A program made the translations under genes and the position numbers. A DNA stretch of 64,000 bases from NCBI GenBank assembly GCA_018881555.1, contig JACAXG010000326.1:180199-244198 (forward strand). Reading direction: 5' to 3'. Below are positions 1 through 9,640 of the stretch, piece after piece (the first letter of the stretch is position 1; every line of letters starts with the position of its first letter). Under the pieces are notes generated by a model. It saw only the letters and a program-made list of their open reading frames with translations. It made no database searches and was not told the origin of the DNA. The stretch comes from Amblyornis subalaris (lineage: Eukaryota; Chordata; Aves; Passeriformes; Ptilonorhynchidae).

Positions 1-740
1 CCACAGGTACTACGAATCCACTGTACGTCCCCAACTAATTTTTGAGCATCTGACAAAGTCCAAATTTCCGTACAAATTGTTAATTCCTGGGGTCGAATTT
101 GGGCTTCAGTGATAAGCATTCCCAGATATTTCCATGGGGCCTGTTGTTGGACTTTTTCAGGGGCAATTTGAAGGCCTGCCTCCCCCAATTGTTGCTGTAA
201 GGCAGGTAGCAGGTCTGCTATGTCTATATGTTCCCCTGCTATCAGAATATCATCCATGTAATGATAGATAAGATACTGTAGATACCGTTTTCTCAATGGG
301 GCTAGCGCCCAGGCAACATACAGTTGGCACATCATGGGAGAATTATGCATCCCTTGTGGCAACACAACCCATTGATACCTCTTTGCTGGCTCTGCCTTGT
401 TAATGGATGGCACTGAGAAGGCTATCATCCTTGTGTAGAGGGATTGTAAAAAAGCAATCTTTCAAATCGATAACTAACAGTTGCCAATTGACAGGTAACA
501 TGGATGGCGAGGGCAGACCAGCCTGCAGGGGTCTCATTTCCTGCATCACAGAATTAATGGCTCGAAGGTTATGTAATAATCTCCACTTCCCAGACTTCTT
601 AGGGATTGCAAAAATGGGCCTGTTCTAGGGACTTGTAGAAGGAATGATATGCCCCCTTTTCAATTGATTTTCAACTAATTCATTAACAAGGGCGAGCTTT
701 TCTTTAGACAGCGGACATTGATCAATCCATATTGGTGTTT
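1..740 (-). pseudogene. pol: ERV-K1 reverse transcriptase, N-terminal part (partial)
   Basis: This is the RNA-dependent DNA polymerase of a class II ERV. On the minus strand the fingers region (near 600-680), the first catalytic block IDLKDCFF (near 450-475) and the catalytic block YHYMDD (near 262-282) can all be read in collinear order. All three catalytic aspartates are preserved. An in-frame stop replaces the Trp expected just after the NSP-like fingers motif (near 628), and the frame is otherwise patchy. The gene leaves the window at base 1, so thumb, connection, RNase H and integrase are not visible. The family assignment rests on motifs and gene order. Confidence 0.75.
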
Positions 741-1089
741 CTGTTAACCATTTCTATTTTAGGATTGGCCGCCCTTCAATGGCCGCCACTAAAAACCCTC
801 ATTGGTGAGACAGAAACTCATCTGGCTCAGTGCATCCTGTCCCAACAGCCAGATTGTTGTATTCATTACGTAGGGTTTCACCTGGGCACAAACGTGCTTC
901 TTCCTCAAGCCACACTGTTAAGAGGGTTTTACTAACTCGAGTCATTCGCACGCCCTCCACCCCCATAACTGGTGTTTCTAGAGTATTCAGAGGCTATGTT
1001 GCAGGCCATGTAAATAAGGGAACAATGGTGACATCTGACCTCATGTCCAGCAATGTGGCTGTTGTCTACAGGGTTCCTCCATCGGGGTA
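741..1089 (-). pseudogene. pro: ERV-K1 retropepsin, active site lost
   Basis: This is the aspartic protease that would cut Gag and Gag-Pol. It lies between dUTPase and reverse transcriptase, as in betaretroviruses. The active-site block near 1030-1060 reads LLDMRSDV where the family has LLDTGADV. The catalytic Asp remains, but Thr-Gly is replaced by Met-Arg, which fits an ACG-GGG to ATG-AGG change. Stops are present in the frame. The flap region is not clearly readable. It is an inactive remnant. Confidence 0.6.
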
Positions 1090-1596
1090 TTAAAAACTAA
1101 TCGGTTTAATTGGTTTATCTCTCAATAATGGTAATGTGAACATTACCTCAGGGGTTCCCGTTGACCCAAAACCCTCATCCCCCCTTTGCATGACCTCTTG
1201 TCTAGGGACTCGGGCTTTAAAAGGAACTAACTGGGCTAATCGGGTACCTTTTGGAATGTGGATAGGTGGTCTCAATGTTTGTATCATTATCTCAATATTG
1301 CCCAAGTAATCTGCATCAATTAACCCAGGCAGGACAAAAACACCTTGCTTTGATGTGGATGATCTCCCTATCAGGAGGGCACTAAGCCCATACCCTAAAG
1401 GCCCGTTCACCGTAGATGGAATGACCTGTACATCATTATTTAGTAGGGTTATTTCTATTGCTGTTGCCAAGTCCACTCCAGCTTTTCCTGCTGTTGCTGA
1501 GTTGAGGATATCTAGGCAGCCGCCTGGTTGCGGGGGGGACATTTGTGTCATTGCGCATCCCTCTTTTGTGCTCCATCCCTCGTTTCCCAATGGCAT
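1090..1596 (-). pseudogene. ERV-K1 dUTPase domain
   Basis: The 168-residue open frame carries trimeric dUTPase motifs in order: AGVDLA (motif 1), a GRSS block (motif 2), PGLIDADYLG (motif 3), and a C-terminal RGDEGFGSTG (motif 5). In betaretroviruses the domain is made by frameshift after Gag as a dUTPase-protease fusion. It hydrolyses dUTP and so limits uracil in viral cDNA. This domain is the best preserved part of the element. It follows the zinc-knuckle end of gag and leads into the decayed protease. It is called a remnant because its neighbours are broken, although this segment itself has no stop. Confidence 0.85.
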
Positions 1597-1995
1597 TCCA
1601 TCTTTCTTGTATTTCGATCTGCATTTGCTGGCTCGTGTCCAAATTTATCACATCTATCGCAGTTTCCTGAGAAACCAGTAGATGTCACTGTTGTCTGACT
1701 TTTCTTTGCAGCTTTTGCTCGGCAGCACGTTTTTTAAATGGCCAGGCTTACCACAGCTGAAGCACTTCTGGCTAGAATCACCTTTTCTTTGTTGGACCAG
1801 GGGTTTAAGGGTAACTGCTAGTGCCTCTGCTAGGTAACTGGCTTTTTCGTCTGGAGTTCCAACCCTGGAGTAAGCCTCAACCATGCCCACCAGAGTGGCA
1901 GTTCGAGGCAAGTTTTGCAAGATCATCTTACAGGTAGGGTTAGCATTCTCCACAGCCAATTGCATTCCTAAGGCAGTTTTTACATCTGGAGGCAT
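1597..1995 (-). pseudogene. gag: ERV-K1 gag: capsid C-terminus and nucleocapsid
   Basis: The capsid C-terminal helices (TPDEKASYL near 1830) are followed by two CCHC-type zinc knuckles that bind genomic RNA. The first begins CFSCGKPGH (near 1745-1770) and the second CDRCDKFGH (near 1640-1660). Both have lost their last cysteine in the open frame. A one-base frame change after the first knuckle separates the two. The frame then runs into the dUTPase segment. Confidence 0.75.
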
Positions 1996-2004
1996 TCTTG
2001 GAAC

Positions 2005-2409
2005 TCAATCAAGTGCACCTTTAAGGTGATCTATGAAACTCATGAAAGTCTCCTGTGCCTCTTGCTTAACGGTTGTATAGGATGGTGACGGAAGTCCCAT
2101 GTCTGGGACGGCACGGAATGCCTCCCGAGCTAGCTGCTGAGACTGCTGCAAAATTGCTGTATGTAAACGTGTCTGAGTTTGCGGGTCAGTAAAAGGCCCT
2201 TTCCCCAGCATCATGTCTGGGGTGGTGAACTGCTGAGAGTCTCCTTCAGGGAGTTCAAGATTTCCAACTACGGCAGCATCTACATGCCTTTCCCAGTCCG
2301 CTTGCCATAGCAGTCTCTGTGTGGGTTTTAAAAAGATTTCTGCCAGCTTTCTACAATCAAACGGAGCCATTAAACTACTAGTAAAAATGTGGTCCAGCAA
2401 GGTTTGCAC
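2005..2409 (-). pseudogene. gag: ERV-K1 gag: capsid
   Basis: The 134-residue open segment is retroviral capsid. It ends with a major-homology-region pattern (QEAQETFMSFIDHLKGAL, residues about 116-133), the most conserved part of orthoretroviral capsids. A stop at about 2000 separates it from the following capsid/nucleocapsid segment although the two are collinear. Confidence 0.75.
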
Positions 2410-2941
2410 CTACGAATTAGTTAATCCATACTGCATCACAGCTTTTTGCCCTTCTCGGATGAGCTTCCAATCCAGCCCCACCCACTGGTGTTGATTTGGG
2501 TTACCGGGGGTAGCGATTACCAGGAACGCTTGTGGAATAAACTCACCCTCGATCAGGGCTTCCCGTATAATCCCTTACCATCACTGAGTGGGATTATCGG
2601 GCACAGGGTGGCTCGGGGATCCGCGGTCAGGACTTTCTTTTTTCCGCTCCGGGCCTTGAGCCGGGGGATCAGTCAATCGTCGCATTCCCCGATTCTGGTC
2701 TAACTTTTGCCCCGGCTGAAATTTCCCTTCTTCCCCTTCTCGCTCCTGCTGTTTTCCCCCCTTCTCTGTTCGCCAAGCTGTTTCCTCATCAGGAGTCACA
2801 GGGCGGATGGACCTCCCATCGGGGCCTCCCCCCCCGGGGAGCCAGGCCTTGCGATCCTCGGTCTGGCTAAGCCGCGGTGAGTCAGGCGGCGAGGGGGGCA
2901 GTGGGGGATACATGCGCCCTCCTAGAGTTATTGTTAACTCT
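2410..2941 (-). pseudogene. gag: ERV-K1 gag: linker between matrix and capsid
   Basis: This region is Pro-, Gly- and charge-rich in the minus frames (an open piece at 2581-2913). It lies where class II Gags have a variable linker. No conserved domain is visible, and the assignment rests on position only. The 2410-2580 part contains the start of capsid in a broken frame. Confidence 0.45.
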
Positions 2942-3469
2942 TCAGGGGAAACCGTGGGACATCCCGTAGGTAATCCTGACGGCTAGGGGGGGTGGCTCAT
3001 CCACTTCCATTTTCTCTGGTTCTGGTGCGGGCTGCGGAGCTTGTAACTCCGTCGCCGGGGGTGCAGAAGGTAGGGACGGTATAACTGGGTCTGCTCCCCC
3101 AAAGAATTCGCATGCATATGTCAGAAAGGCAGCTGCAGGGCCGCCTGGCTCTAGACAGGCCGTTGCCCCTGCCGCAGCTGTTTTTTTGGCTTCCATTTGC
3201 CTTAGCACCATTATTATTATCTTCCATACCGTGCTAAGTCCCTTAGTTTCTATCAATCCATCACTTACAGCAGCCCAGAGAGCTACTCCCAGCCTCTCCC
3301 ATTCTAAGGCACTGACAACACTCCTGAGGGTGGCAAAAAATCCTCTCTCCCGACCCCATCTTAACAGTCTTTTCAAGACCTCCAGGTCATACTTAATTTC
3401 TCTCTCGGAGAGAATACGCTGGAGGACCCTGAAGGTGTCCTGTTCTTCTTTCGACAGTCCCTTCCCCAT
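2942..3469 (-). pseudogene. gag: ERV-K1 gag: matrix domain
   Basis: The 175-residue frame begins MGKGLSKEE, with Gly at position 2 for N-myristoylation and plasma-membrane targeting. A helical matrix of about 95 residues follows, then a Pro/Glu-rich tail (PAPEPEKMEVDEPPP) that includes a PPP run. The start codon is about 230 bases after the primer-binding site, which suits a leader. The frame ends near the start of the linker. This is the intact N-terminus of Gag. Confidence 0.75.
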
Positions 3470-3702
3470 CCTTCAGCCCCCAGTCGCTCACCTGTTCGGG
3501 TGTACCCGCTGCAGCGTACTTTTTCCGGAGCTCTTTTCCCAGGAGCTTTCTTCTGCTCCTGGACTCTGATGGAGCCGTCCTCCGACTCCCCCCGCCACGG
3601 TCCAGCCGCGGCAGGCTCCGACCGGGGCCTCCCGCCTTTTCACTCTGCAGAACCCCCTTCAGAATCCAAAGGGCCCAGTTTGCTTGATTATCGCAGCGTG
3701 TT

Positions 3703-3720
3703 ATCACGTTGGGGTCACCA
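3703..3720 (-). promoter_or_regulatory. Primer-binding site, tRNA-Trp type
   Basis: The minus strand reads TGGTGACCCCAACGTGAT. This differs at one base from the tRNA-Trp site used by avian alpharetroviruses. It lies three bases inside the LTR edge. Confidence 0.85.
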
Positions 3721-3723
3721 GCA

Positions 3724-4088
3724 TGTGGGAGCTCAGGACTTCTGGACAATGAATCACTATGATTTCGCAGAAGACCTTTATTGTTTACATAACACTCTAC
3801 TTATATATTTTACAACTACTGTACACTCGATCACGCATTATTTGATTGGTCCCTCTATCTTGTCCATGCGCTCTGCATGCACCTTCCAGAAAATATGATT
3901 GGTTCTCGTCCAGTGCGGCACAGTCTATCTATTTCTTGCTGTCTTGGTATTCTGTTCTTCAGCTTTTCTTTTCTCAATTTAGCACAGTTTACATTTCAGT
4001 AACCTTGATGAATTCCTGAGGGCTCTGATAAGAATAACTAAAGATGGTTTGGCTGAGGCACACTTCAGGGCCCAAATACCTTACAACA
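3724..4088 (-). repeat. 5' LTR of ERV-K1
   Basis: The 365-base LTR runs from TGTTGTAAGG to CCCACA on the minus strand. It has a TATA-like box (complement of the TATATATTTT run near 3810) and an AATAAA signal (complement near 3776-3781). Its left edge sits next to the primer-binding site. Confidence 0.75.
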
Positions 4089-4611
4089 CGTTCCTTCTGT
4101 GGGACAGGCCAGCTTCATCACTTTCCCAAGGCGGAGCCGTGGGCTGCAGCTCCTCCCCTGAGGGGTGGGCTGAAGTCAGCTTCTCTCCACTCCCCGGTGC
4201 CACCCCAGCAGCGAGACTGAGGTGTGGTTTGGCGCAGGGGTTGGGATTAGTGGCTGGCACATCCCTGGCCAAAAGGGCCAGCCTACGGGCCGTTTTCCCC
4301 CATTCCCCAATCCTGTTGGAATGAGTAGCTGAGCTAACTGTGGGGGAGGGGTGGGCCAAGTGAGTGGATCTTCTTGCTCTTTTTCTATTTTCACCAGTGG
4401 GGAAGACAGCAGGGAGGTGGTTTCTGTCCCTCCCCCACTCGGCTGTTCTGGGGAAGAGAACGGAGGTGGTTGGGCAGATGACTTGGGTGGAGAAGGGGAA
4501 GGAGGGGGGGGACTGGGAGGAGGAAGGGGTCCCCCCCCTTCCCTGTCCGTCCCTCATGGCGGGGGCTAGCTGATCTATCTCCAGTAACTCATACTTTGTT
4601 TTAATGGTCAC
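4089..4611 (-). pseudogene. gag: ERV-G gag: proline-rich linker (p12-like)
   Basis: The minus frame is rich in Pro, Ser and Gly (PSSSQSPPSFPF, HPSPTVSS) and follows the matrix domain, matching the unstructured p12-like region of gammaretroviral Gag. No capsid is seen because the element is interrupted at 4088. Homopolymer runs of G/C suggest slippage-prone sequence. Confidence 0.5.
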
Positions 4612-4665
4612 CTCTTTCTTTTCATCTTTTCTACCTTTCCCTTTTAAAGTCAGTATACACTGTTT

Positions 4666-4989
4666 TTACGAATTCTGGATCTGGGGGCATGTGGAAAGTA
4701 GCAAGAAAGGTTCAACATATCTCAGCTCATCCCATCTTTCCTCTAAACGAAGTCGTGATGGTAATTTTAATATTAGTCTATCATCCAGCATCCCAAACTG
4801 AGGCCAAGTCTCTCCATTCAGTAAGGTATATAAAGGCCAAGCCGTAGTACACAATTTTATAATCTCTGTTTTTATGAGAGGCATTAGTTTCCCGGTTAAA
4901 TTGGTCCAGTGCTTCAAAATCAGATCTAGGGGAGAATTTTTGGGGATATCTACACTCCCACTTGAGAAAATAGAGTCTATATTTCCCAT
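4666..4989 (-). pseudogene. gag: ERV-G gag: class I matrix domain
   Basis: The 107-residue frame begins MGNIDSIF (myristoylation Gly2). It continues with class I matrix hallmarks: a LDLILKHW segment, a LCTTAWPLYTL helix and a GETWPQFGMLDD block (residues about 58-70). This pattern is typical of gammaretroviral and HERV class I Gags. A stop ends the frame at 4666 and the linker follows in another frame. Confidence 0.8.
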
Positions 4990-5154
4990 TTTTACAAGCT
5001 AAAAGCTGTGGAGACAGAACAGGCCAATAGGAATCAAGAATACAGTCCCAAGCCAGCATCCAGCACTGGGATTGGACAAAAAAAGGCTGTATTAGGTGAA
5101 AAGGCAGAGAGAAAACACAAAACCGAGAAAGAATCGCAGCCTTTTTAACTAGGG

Positions 5155-5222
5155 AGAGACTGGGACTAGAACTCACGTCTCCCTGGTTCCCAGAAGGCAG
5201 CGCTGGCTCTGCGCCACCATTG
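5155..5222 (-). other. tRNA-like segment in the ERV-G leader
   Basis: On the minus strand a D-arm-like block (GCGCAGAGCCAGCGC) is followed about 25 bases later by a T-arm-like GAGTTCTAGTCCC. The spacing resembles a tRNA gene. The acceptor stem does not pair, so it is not a functional tRNA gene. It could be a tRNA-derived fragment or chance. Confidence 0.25.
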
Positions 5223-5597
5223 GTTTGTGGTCAGAGGGGCAAAACACAGTCTTCCCCTCCCACCAAAGGATCATACCAAACCTGTGTTAGAGATAGGGGT
5301 GTACGAGTGAACAAACAAAACAAACAAAACTTACACTAAATTACCAATTCCCTTCTCTAAACACCACTGAATCAAACAAGAGATCTCTTAACCAAACAAA
5401 CGTTAACAACTAACAATATTGCTTTCTCCTGGTGTTATTACCTCCCTTTCTTACTCTGGTGGTTCTTGGATTCCCTCATGTTCTCGAACGGTGGTTTGGT
5501 CTCTCTTGGTCACATGACTTCTTTTCACTGGCAAAGGAAAAACTTCTTAAAAACAATTCAAAAAATCCGTTTTGGGGAATTTTTCGGGGAATCTCGC

Positions 5598-5615
5598 GCC
5601 CCACATTGGGCGCCA
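5598..5615 (-). promoter_or_regulatory. Primer-binding site, tRNA-Lys(CUU) type
   Basis: The minus strand reads TGGCGCCCAATGTGGGGC, one mismatch from the complement of the tRNA-Lys(CUU) 3' end. It lies six bases from the LTR edge. Confidence 0.85.
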
Positions 5616-5621
5616 GAAAAC

Positions 5622-6232
5622 TGATGCCTTATTTGTTTGAAACGCAGAGGCTGAGGCCGGATAAGAGGGTATGAAAAAGTAAAAAATTTATTTTGAGGTA
5701 CAGAGGAAGCAAAACCTTTCCCAGGGTACTCCCAGGATCAGCCACATGTGCAGGAGGGCCCAAATTCCTGCGGCGGCACAAGCAAGTGTAAGTTGTAAAA
5801 GGTAAAAAGGGTAAAACAGGTGTGTGTGTGTCCGCGTGCTCAGGCTTCTACTATTATATGGTTTCAGCGAATTAACATAGTTGACCAAAATCTCCCAATT
5901 AGAAATACAGTTAATGAGGTCATTCCCCCCTTTGGCTCAGCCTCCCACCGAAGCCCCCTAACACTGCTAGTTCTACTGTTGTTTTGGCCTTTAGGATACA
6001 TGGGATGGAGAAATGTCCCTGGTCTCCAGAACACTAGTGGTGATAAGGTGACAGGAATCCTATTTTGACTATGGGATATGGAATTTGCTAGCTAGGAATT
6101 TACAAGGTTATAGGGTAAAGGCTACAGGGCTACAGGATTACAGGGCTACTAATATATAAAAGTATGAAAGCAAAAATACTACTAAATAAAAAGCATAAAA
6201 GCAAAAATCTCTTTGGCATCATAAGACTGACA
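5622..6232 (-). repeat. 5' LTR of ERV-G
   Basis: The 611-base LTR runs from TGTCAGTC to GGCATCA on the minus strand. AATAAA-type signals are present on the minus strand near 5690. Its partner LTR is not in the window. Confidence 0.65.
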
Positions 6233-6599
6233 CATATATATAAACAACTACAAAGTCATGGTTTCAGATGATTCTAAAGAAGTGTGTTAATGTTTACTCC
6301 ACTTGTGGTCCATCAATGTACTTAAACTGTTTTGATATCAATTTCAATTTCAATTCAAAAGTGGCAAGGAAGAATAACTTCACTTGAATCGCTAAATAGC
6401 TGTATCTATTTGAAATGCTGTCACATGTGTCTTTGTTAAGAAAGAATCACAATAAAATTACCTTATTAAAGCTGTGGGGTAAGAAACAAGCGAACAGATA
6501 AAGCTAGCACAATTCTGCCTGCCTTTACAGTGGAGAGTCGAGCTAATTATATATAAACCTCGAATAGCTTCTGCAGATAACATTAATGGGGAAGGGAGC

Positions 6600-6960
6600 A
6601 AAGAAATGCTTTGATCGATGAGTGGCTAAGCCTACCATGGGCCTCACCTAGCTGAGTGCTCCCAGTAACTCTCGTACATCATGCAATGCTATGACATCAG
6701 GCTTTAAAGTTAATTACTGTGGTTCGCATTTTGTTCCATTAATATCCACCCTAAATATTTCCAAGGAGGGATCTACTGAATTTTCCAAGGGGCCACAATA
6801 TCTTACAAACATGAATCTTCCTATCTGCAAACTAAAATGTTATCCACATAGTGATAAATGATGTTCTGAGGGTACTGGGTTTGCAAATATTTTTCCAGGT
6901 ATACAAGTTTCTATTATTCGTGGTAACAGCTAACATCATTATAACAGCAAAGAATCAGTA
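6600..6960 (-). pseudogene. pol: ERV-K2 reverse transcriptase remnant, YMDD changed to YVDN
   Basis: A minus-strand frame around 6840-6890 reads IIYHYVDNIL, aligning with the class II IYHYMDDIL block seen in ERV-K1. The methionine and the second catalytic aspartate are replaced. Downstream (lower coordinates) a KYLGW-like thumb segment is recognisable near 6740-6760. Other parts of pol are deleted or unreadable. Confidence 0.6.
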
Positions 6961-7090
6961 TTAATTCAGTCCAATCAGACCTCCAAATCAAAATTCTTGA
7001 AAAGGCAGCACGCATCCCACACGACAAGTCCTACCAATCATGCAACGCACCAGCACCTCCGCTGAAGAATTCAGACCCTGCCAAGCAGCG

Positions 7091-7786
7091 CTAAAGCAAG
7101 GAATCACATAATGCCATCTGCATGCAGAAACATGCCACATTCACACAGAGGTAACCCCGAATCTCTCCAATAAACAGTCCTGTCAAAATCCACAGCTCAC
7201 TGAAAATACAGTTATTTTTAACAGAGATCCGAGTAATGATGTCATAAATATCGTGAGGATAGCCCGTCTGCATTCTGGCGTTTGAGTACTCACCGTCACC
7301 TGTTAACTGAATGACAAGGACAGGAGGTTGACTTTGCCGCAAAGCTGCGGCCTGATCCATGCACGACTCATGGTAATCTGAGAGCCAAACCGTGTACTGT
7401 GTCATGGTTAATATCATTTTCATTAGGTTTTTCCAATCACTAGGTGTAAGAACATAGGTAGCATTTATGGACTCCAAGTAAGCTGTAACATGATGGGAAG
7501 ACACACCACTCTCTCGTACCAATCTCTGCAGGTCTCTGACAGCAGTGTACTCTAAGTCTCTGTAAGCAATTTGCCAACCTTGTTCATAAACAACTGGGCA
7601 TGCAGTAATAACCAAGATATCTCTGTGTTTTAATGCAGACTCTTGGCATTTCTGGCAGCAAGGTGCCATAGCATCATTATTCCTTGTAGGGTATAAATGT
7701 GTCGTCTGCCTGTGATTTATGGGTCCAGGGTCGGAGTCAGGGTAGCTATCAAAAGGCAGCATCTCCTCAGGGGGTGGCCTGACCAC
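7091..7786 (-). pseudogene. gag: ERV-K2 gag: capsid N-terminal domain
   Basis: A 231-residue open frame. Residues about 75-145 resemble the capsid N-terminal domain of class II retroviruses: LEYTAVRDLQRLV, then a TPSDWKNLMKMILT helix and QYTVWLSDYHE. In this family these residues build the mature shell. The frame loses similarity after about residue 190 (KNNCIFSELW), probably past a deletion that joins into pol. Confidence is moderate because only part of the capsid fits. Confidence 0.6.
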
Positions 7787-8650
7787 AGTTGCCTGGTATG
7801 CCGCAAACCGCCTCTAGGCGAGCGGGGGCCGGGGGGGCCAGCTGGGCCGGGGGGCCTAGAGGGGCTGAGGGGGCCGCGGGGGCCAAGGGGGCCGCCGCCA
7901 GTGGAGCAGCTGCAGGGGGGGCTGGCGCTGGGGGGGCAGGCAGCAAAGGACGCACTGAGGGGGGAGCTGGCAGCAGAGAAGCCGCTTGAGGGGGAGAAGC
8001 CGTGGCAGGCGAAGTACCCTGCAGAGCAGCCGCTGTGTGGGGGCTGAGGGGAGCGCCGTGCTCTGGGGGGGGCATCGCTAGTGCCCACAACATCGCGTGC
8101 GTTTTGAGTCCGTTTCTCTAAGTTGAGGATTGATCCCTGTCCCTGGATCCAGTCCATGGATCCGTGCCTGGGTTCATTATCAGTAGCCTTTCCAGCAGTC
8201 CCTACTGCAGCTACACACAGGGCTTTTAATATCAAAGCATCTCTCATTTAGGAAACATTACAGGGTTCTTTAACCCGTGATAAAAGTTGCTCCAATGTGG
8301 AGAATGTGGTGCAATATCCTTAAGGTGCACCGACGCTACTGGGACGCCCCCCCTGGGCCCAGGATACTCACAGTCCCATGGTTCTTCATCCAGCGAATAC
8401 CACTGACCTAACCTTATAGGCTGTGTTGGCATTTTGCTCTCTGTAGGGTTGTGGTTCACAAATAAAGTCCCCTGTTGTTGTAGCAGGGTCTGAGCTCTGC
8501 TTCCTGCTTGCAGTCTAGGGGTCCAGGGTTATAAGGACTACCTGGCTGAGTTGCAGTGCATCTCTTCATTGCAATCTGATATCCCGTTGTTCTGGATCCG
8601 CAGGGCTTCGTTGCTGGTTGCAATCCGCTTCTTTACTGCGATCTGATATC
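7787..8650 (-). pseudogene. gag: ERV-K2 gag: 5' region with Pro/Ala-rich low-complexity tract
   Basis: Lies between the LTR and capsid, where matrix and linker should be. Bases 7800-8060 are very GC-rich and encode Pro/Ala/Gly-rich stretches in several frames on both strands, so the true frame cannot be decided. A 71-residue minus frame (8244-8459) shows no recognised matrix motif. Bases 8460-8650 would be the leader. Confidence 0.4.
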
Positions 8651-8669
8651 CCGTCATTCATATGCCAAT

Positions 8670-9000
8670 TGTAGGGAAGCAGAGCGACACAGACCCTCCT
8701 GGCGGGTGCAAAAGGAAATCCGTTTATTGCAAAAACCAGGCCTTTTTAAACAGTTAGGCCTTTATCAGTTGCATACCTTTGAAATACAACAATATAGTTC
8801 AACCAACCACCATAAACAACGATGTGAACACGCGATGGTTATATAACTTGTTTTTCTACCTCTAATTCAGCTGAGTCATTCCCAGAGTCCTTTTCTACTT
8901 AGCCGAAGTAACAGGAGTGAGCCATGATTTTACAAGAGTAACAAGGCCTTCATTTTGTAAGGTTTTACTTATCCACAACAATATTCCATACCATATGACA
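8670..9000 (-). repeat. 5' LTR of ERV-K2
   Basis: The 331-base LTR runs from TGTCATATGG to CCCTACA on the minus strand, with an AATAAA signal (complement near 8723). A two-base spacer separates it from a primer-site-like TGGCATATGAATGACGGG at 8650-8667, whose tRNA was not recognised. Confidence 0.65.
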
Positions 9001-9004
9001 GCAT

Positions 9005-9328
9005 GCTTAGTATATAAAGTGAGGAGAAGAAGGAAGGGAGAGATGTTTGGAGTGATGCCATTTGTCTTCCCAAGTAGCCATTACACATGATGGGGCCCCG
9101 CTCTCCTGGAGATGGCTGAACACCTGCCTGTCCATGGCAAGGAGTGAATGAATTCCTTATTTTGCTTTGCTTGTGAGTGTGGCTTTTGCTTTTCCTATTA
9201 AACTGTCTTTATCTCAACCTACCAGTTTTCTGGCTTTTACCCTTCCGATTCTCTCCCTGATCCTGCTGGTGGAGGAGGGAGCAAGCAGTTGTTTGTGCTT
9301 GGCTGCTGGCTGGGGTTTTACTACGACA
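9005..9328 (+). repeat. LTR fragment, U5 end
   Basis: The plus-strand sequence contains a CCTATTAAACTGTCTTTATCTCAACC block and ends TACTACGACA. This resembles the 3' portion of a common avian ERV LTR. The 5' part is missing. It interrupts the class I ERV before its zinc-knuckle remnant. Confidence 0.55.
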
Positions 9329-9640
9329 GGAAGGGCACTGGAAAAAGGATTGCTCCCAACTCATAAATGAAGAAAAGGGAGAATTAAGAGACATGAATTA
9401 TGGCAGAAATTAGGCTGAATTGAAGGGGACCAGAGGCATCTCTTATTTCTGCAGCTGACCCTCTCATTCTAATTAAGCTGGGGAATTAAACAATAGGTTT
9501 TTCTAGTGGATACTAGAGCAACTCATTCTGTAGTTACCAGCTGTAAGGGACCTTTAAGCAAAAAAAAAACACGTTGTTGGTGTGACAGGGAGGAAATCCC
9601 TCAGACTCTTCGCAACCAATGGAATTCACAACTTGAAACA
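9329..9640 (+). pseudogene. pro: Class I ERV nucleocapsid end and protease
   Basis: The frame opens with the second half of a zinc knuckle (GHWKKDC, near 9335-9355). About 150 bases later comes a retropepsin active-site block reading FLVDTRATHSVV (near 9500-9530). The family consensus has DTGA, so the glycine is Arg here. Frames change at a poly-A run near 9560. Confidence 0.6.

Larger units (their letters stand above)
1..4088 (-). mobile_element. ERV-K1: betaretrovirus-like class II ERV, 5' half
   Basis: Read on the minus strand the order is LTR, primer-binding site, gag (matrix, capsid, zinc knuckles), dUTPase, protease, reverse transcriptase, which continues beyond base 1. A dUTPase next to protease is typical of betaretroviruses, whereas the primer site matches tRNA-Trp as in alpharetroviruses. 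The element is not functional: there are frameshifts in gag, a mutated protease active site and a stop in the reverse transcriptase. The 3' half, the second LTR and a target duplication cannot be checked here. It abuts ERV-G gag at 4089, so it probably inserted into that element. Confidence 0.85.
4089..6232 (-). mobile_element. ERV-G: gammaretrovirus-like ERV, 5' end
   Basis: On the minus strand it comprises a 611-base LTR, a tRNA-Lys(CUU)-type primer site, a leader of about 600 bases and the start of gag. It is cut off by ERV-K1 at 4088. The matrix sequence is of class I type. A Lys primer is uncommon for gammaretrovirus-like elements, which often use tRNA-Pro. It appears to sit in the pol remnant of ERV-K2, on its right. 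Confidence 0.75.
6233..9000 (-). mobile_element. ERV-K2: decayed class II ERV
   Basis: On the minus strand it comprises an LTR (8670-9000), a gag region (7091-8650), a large deletion, and a short reverse transcriptase remnant (6600-6960). Bases 6233-6600 and 6960-7090 show AT-rich sequence with no readable domain. The left end is cut by ERV-G. No 3' LTR is seen. Confidence 0.65.

Noticed and set aside
5155..5222. Functional tRNA gene
   Set aside because: The acceptor stem does not pair and the anticodon arm is irregular.
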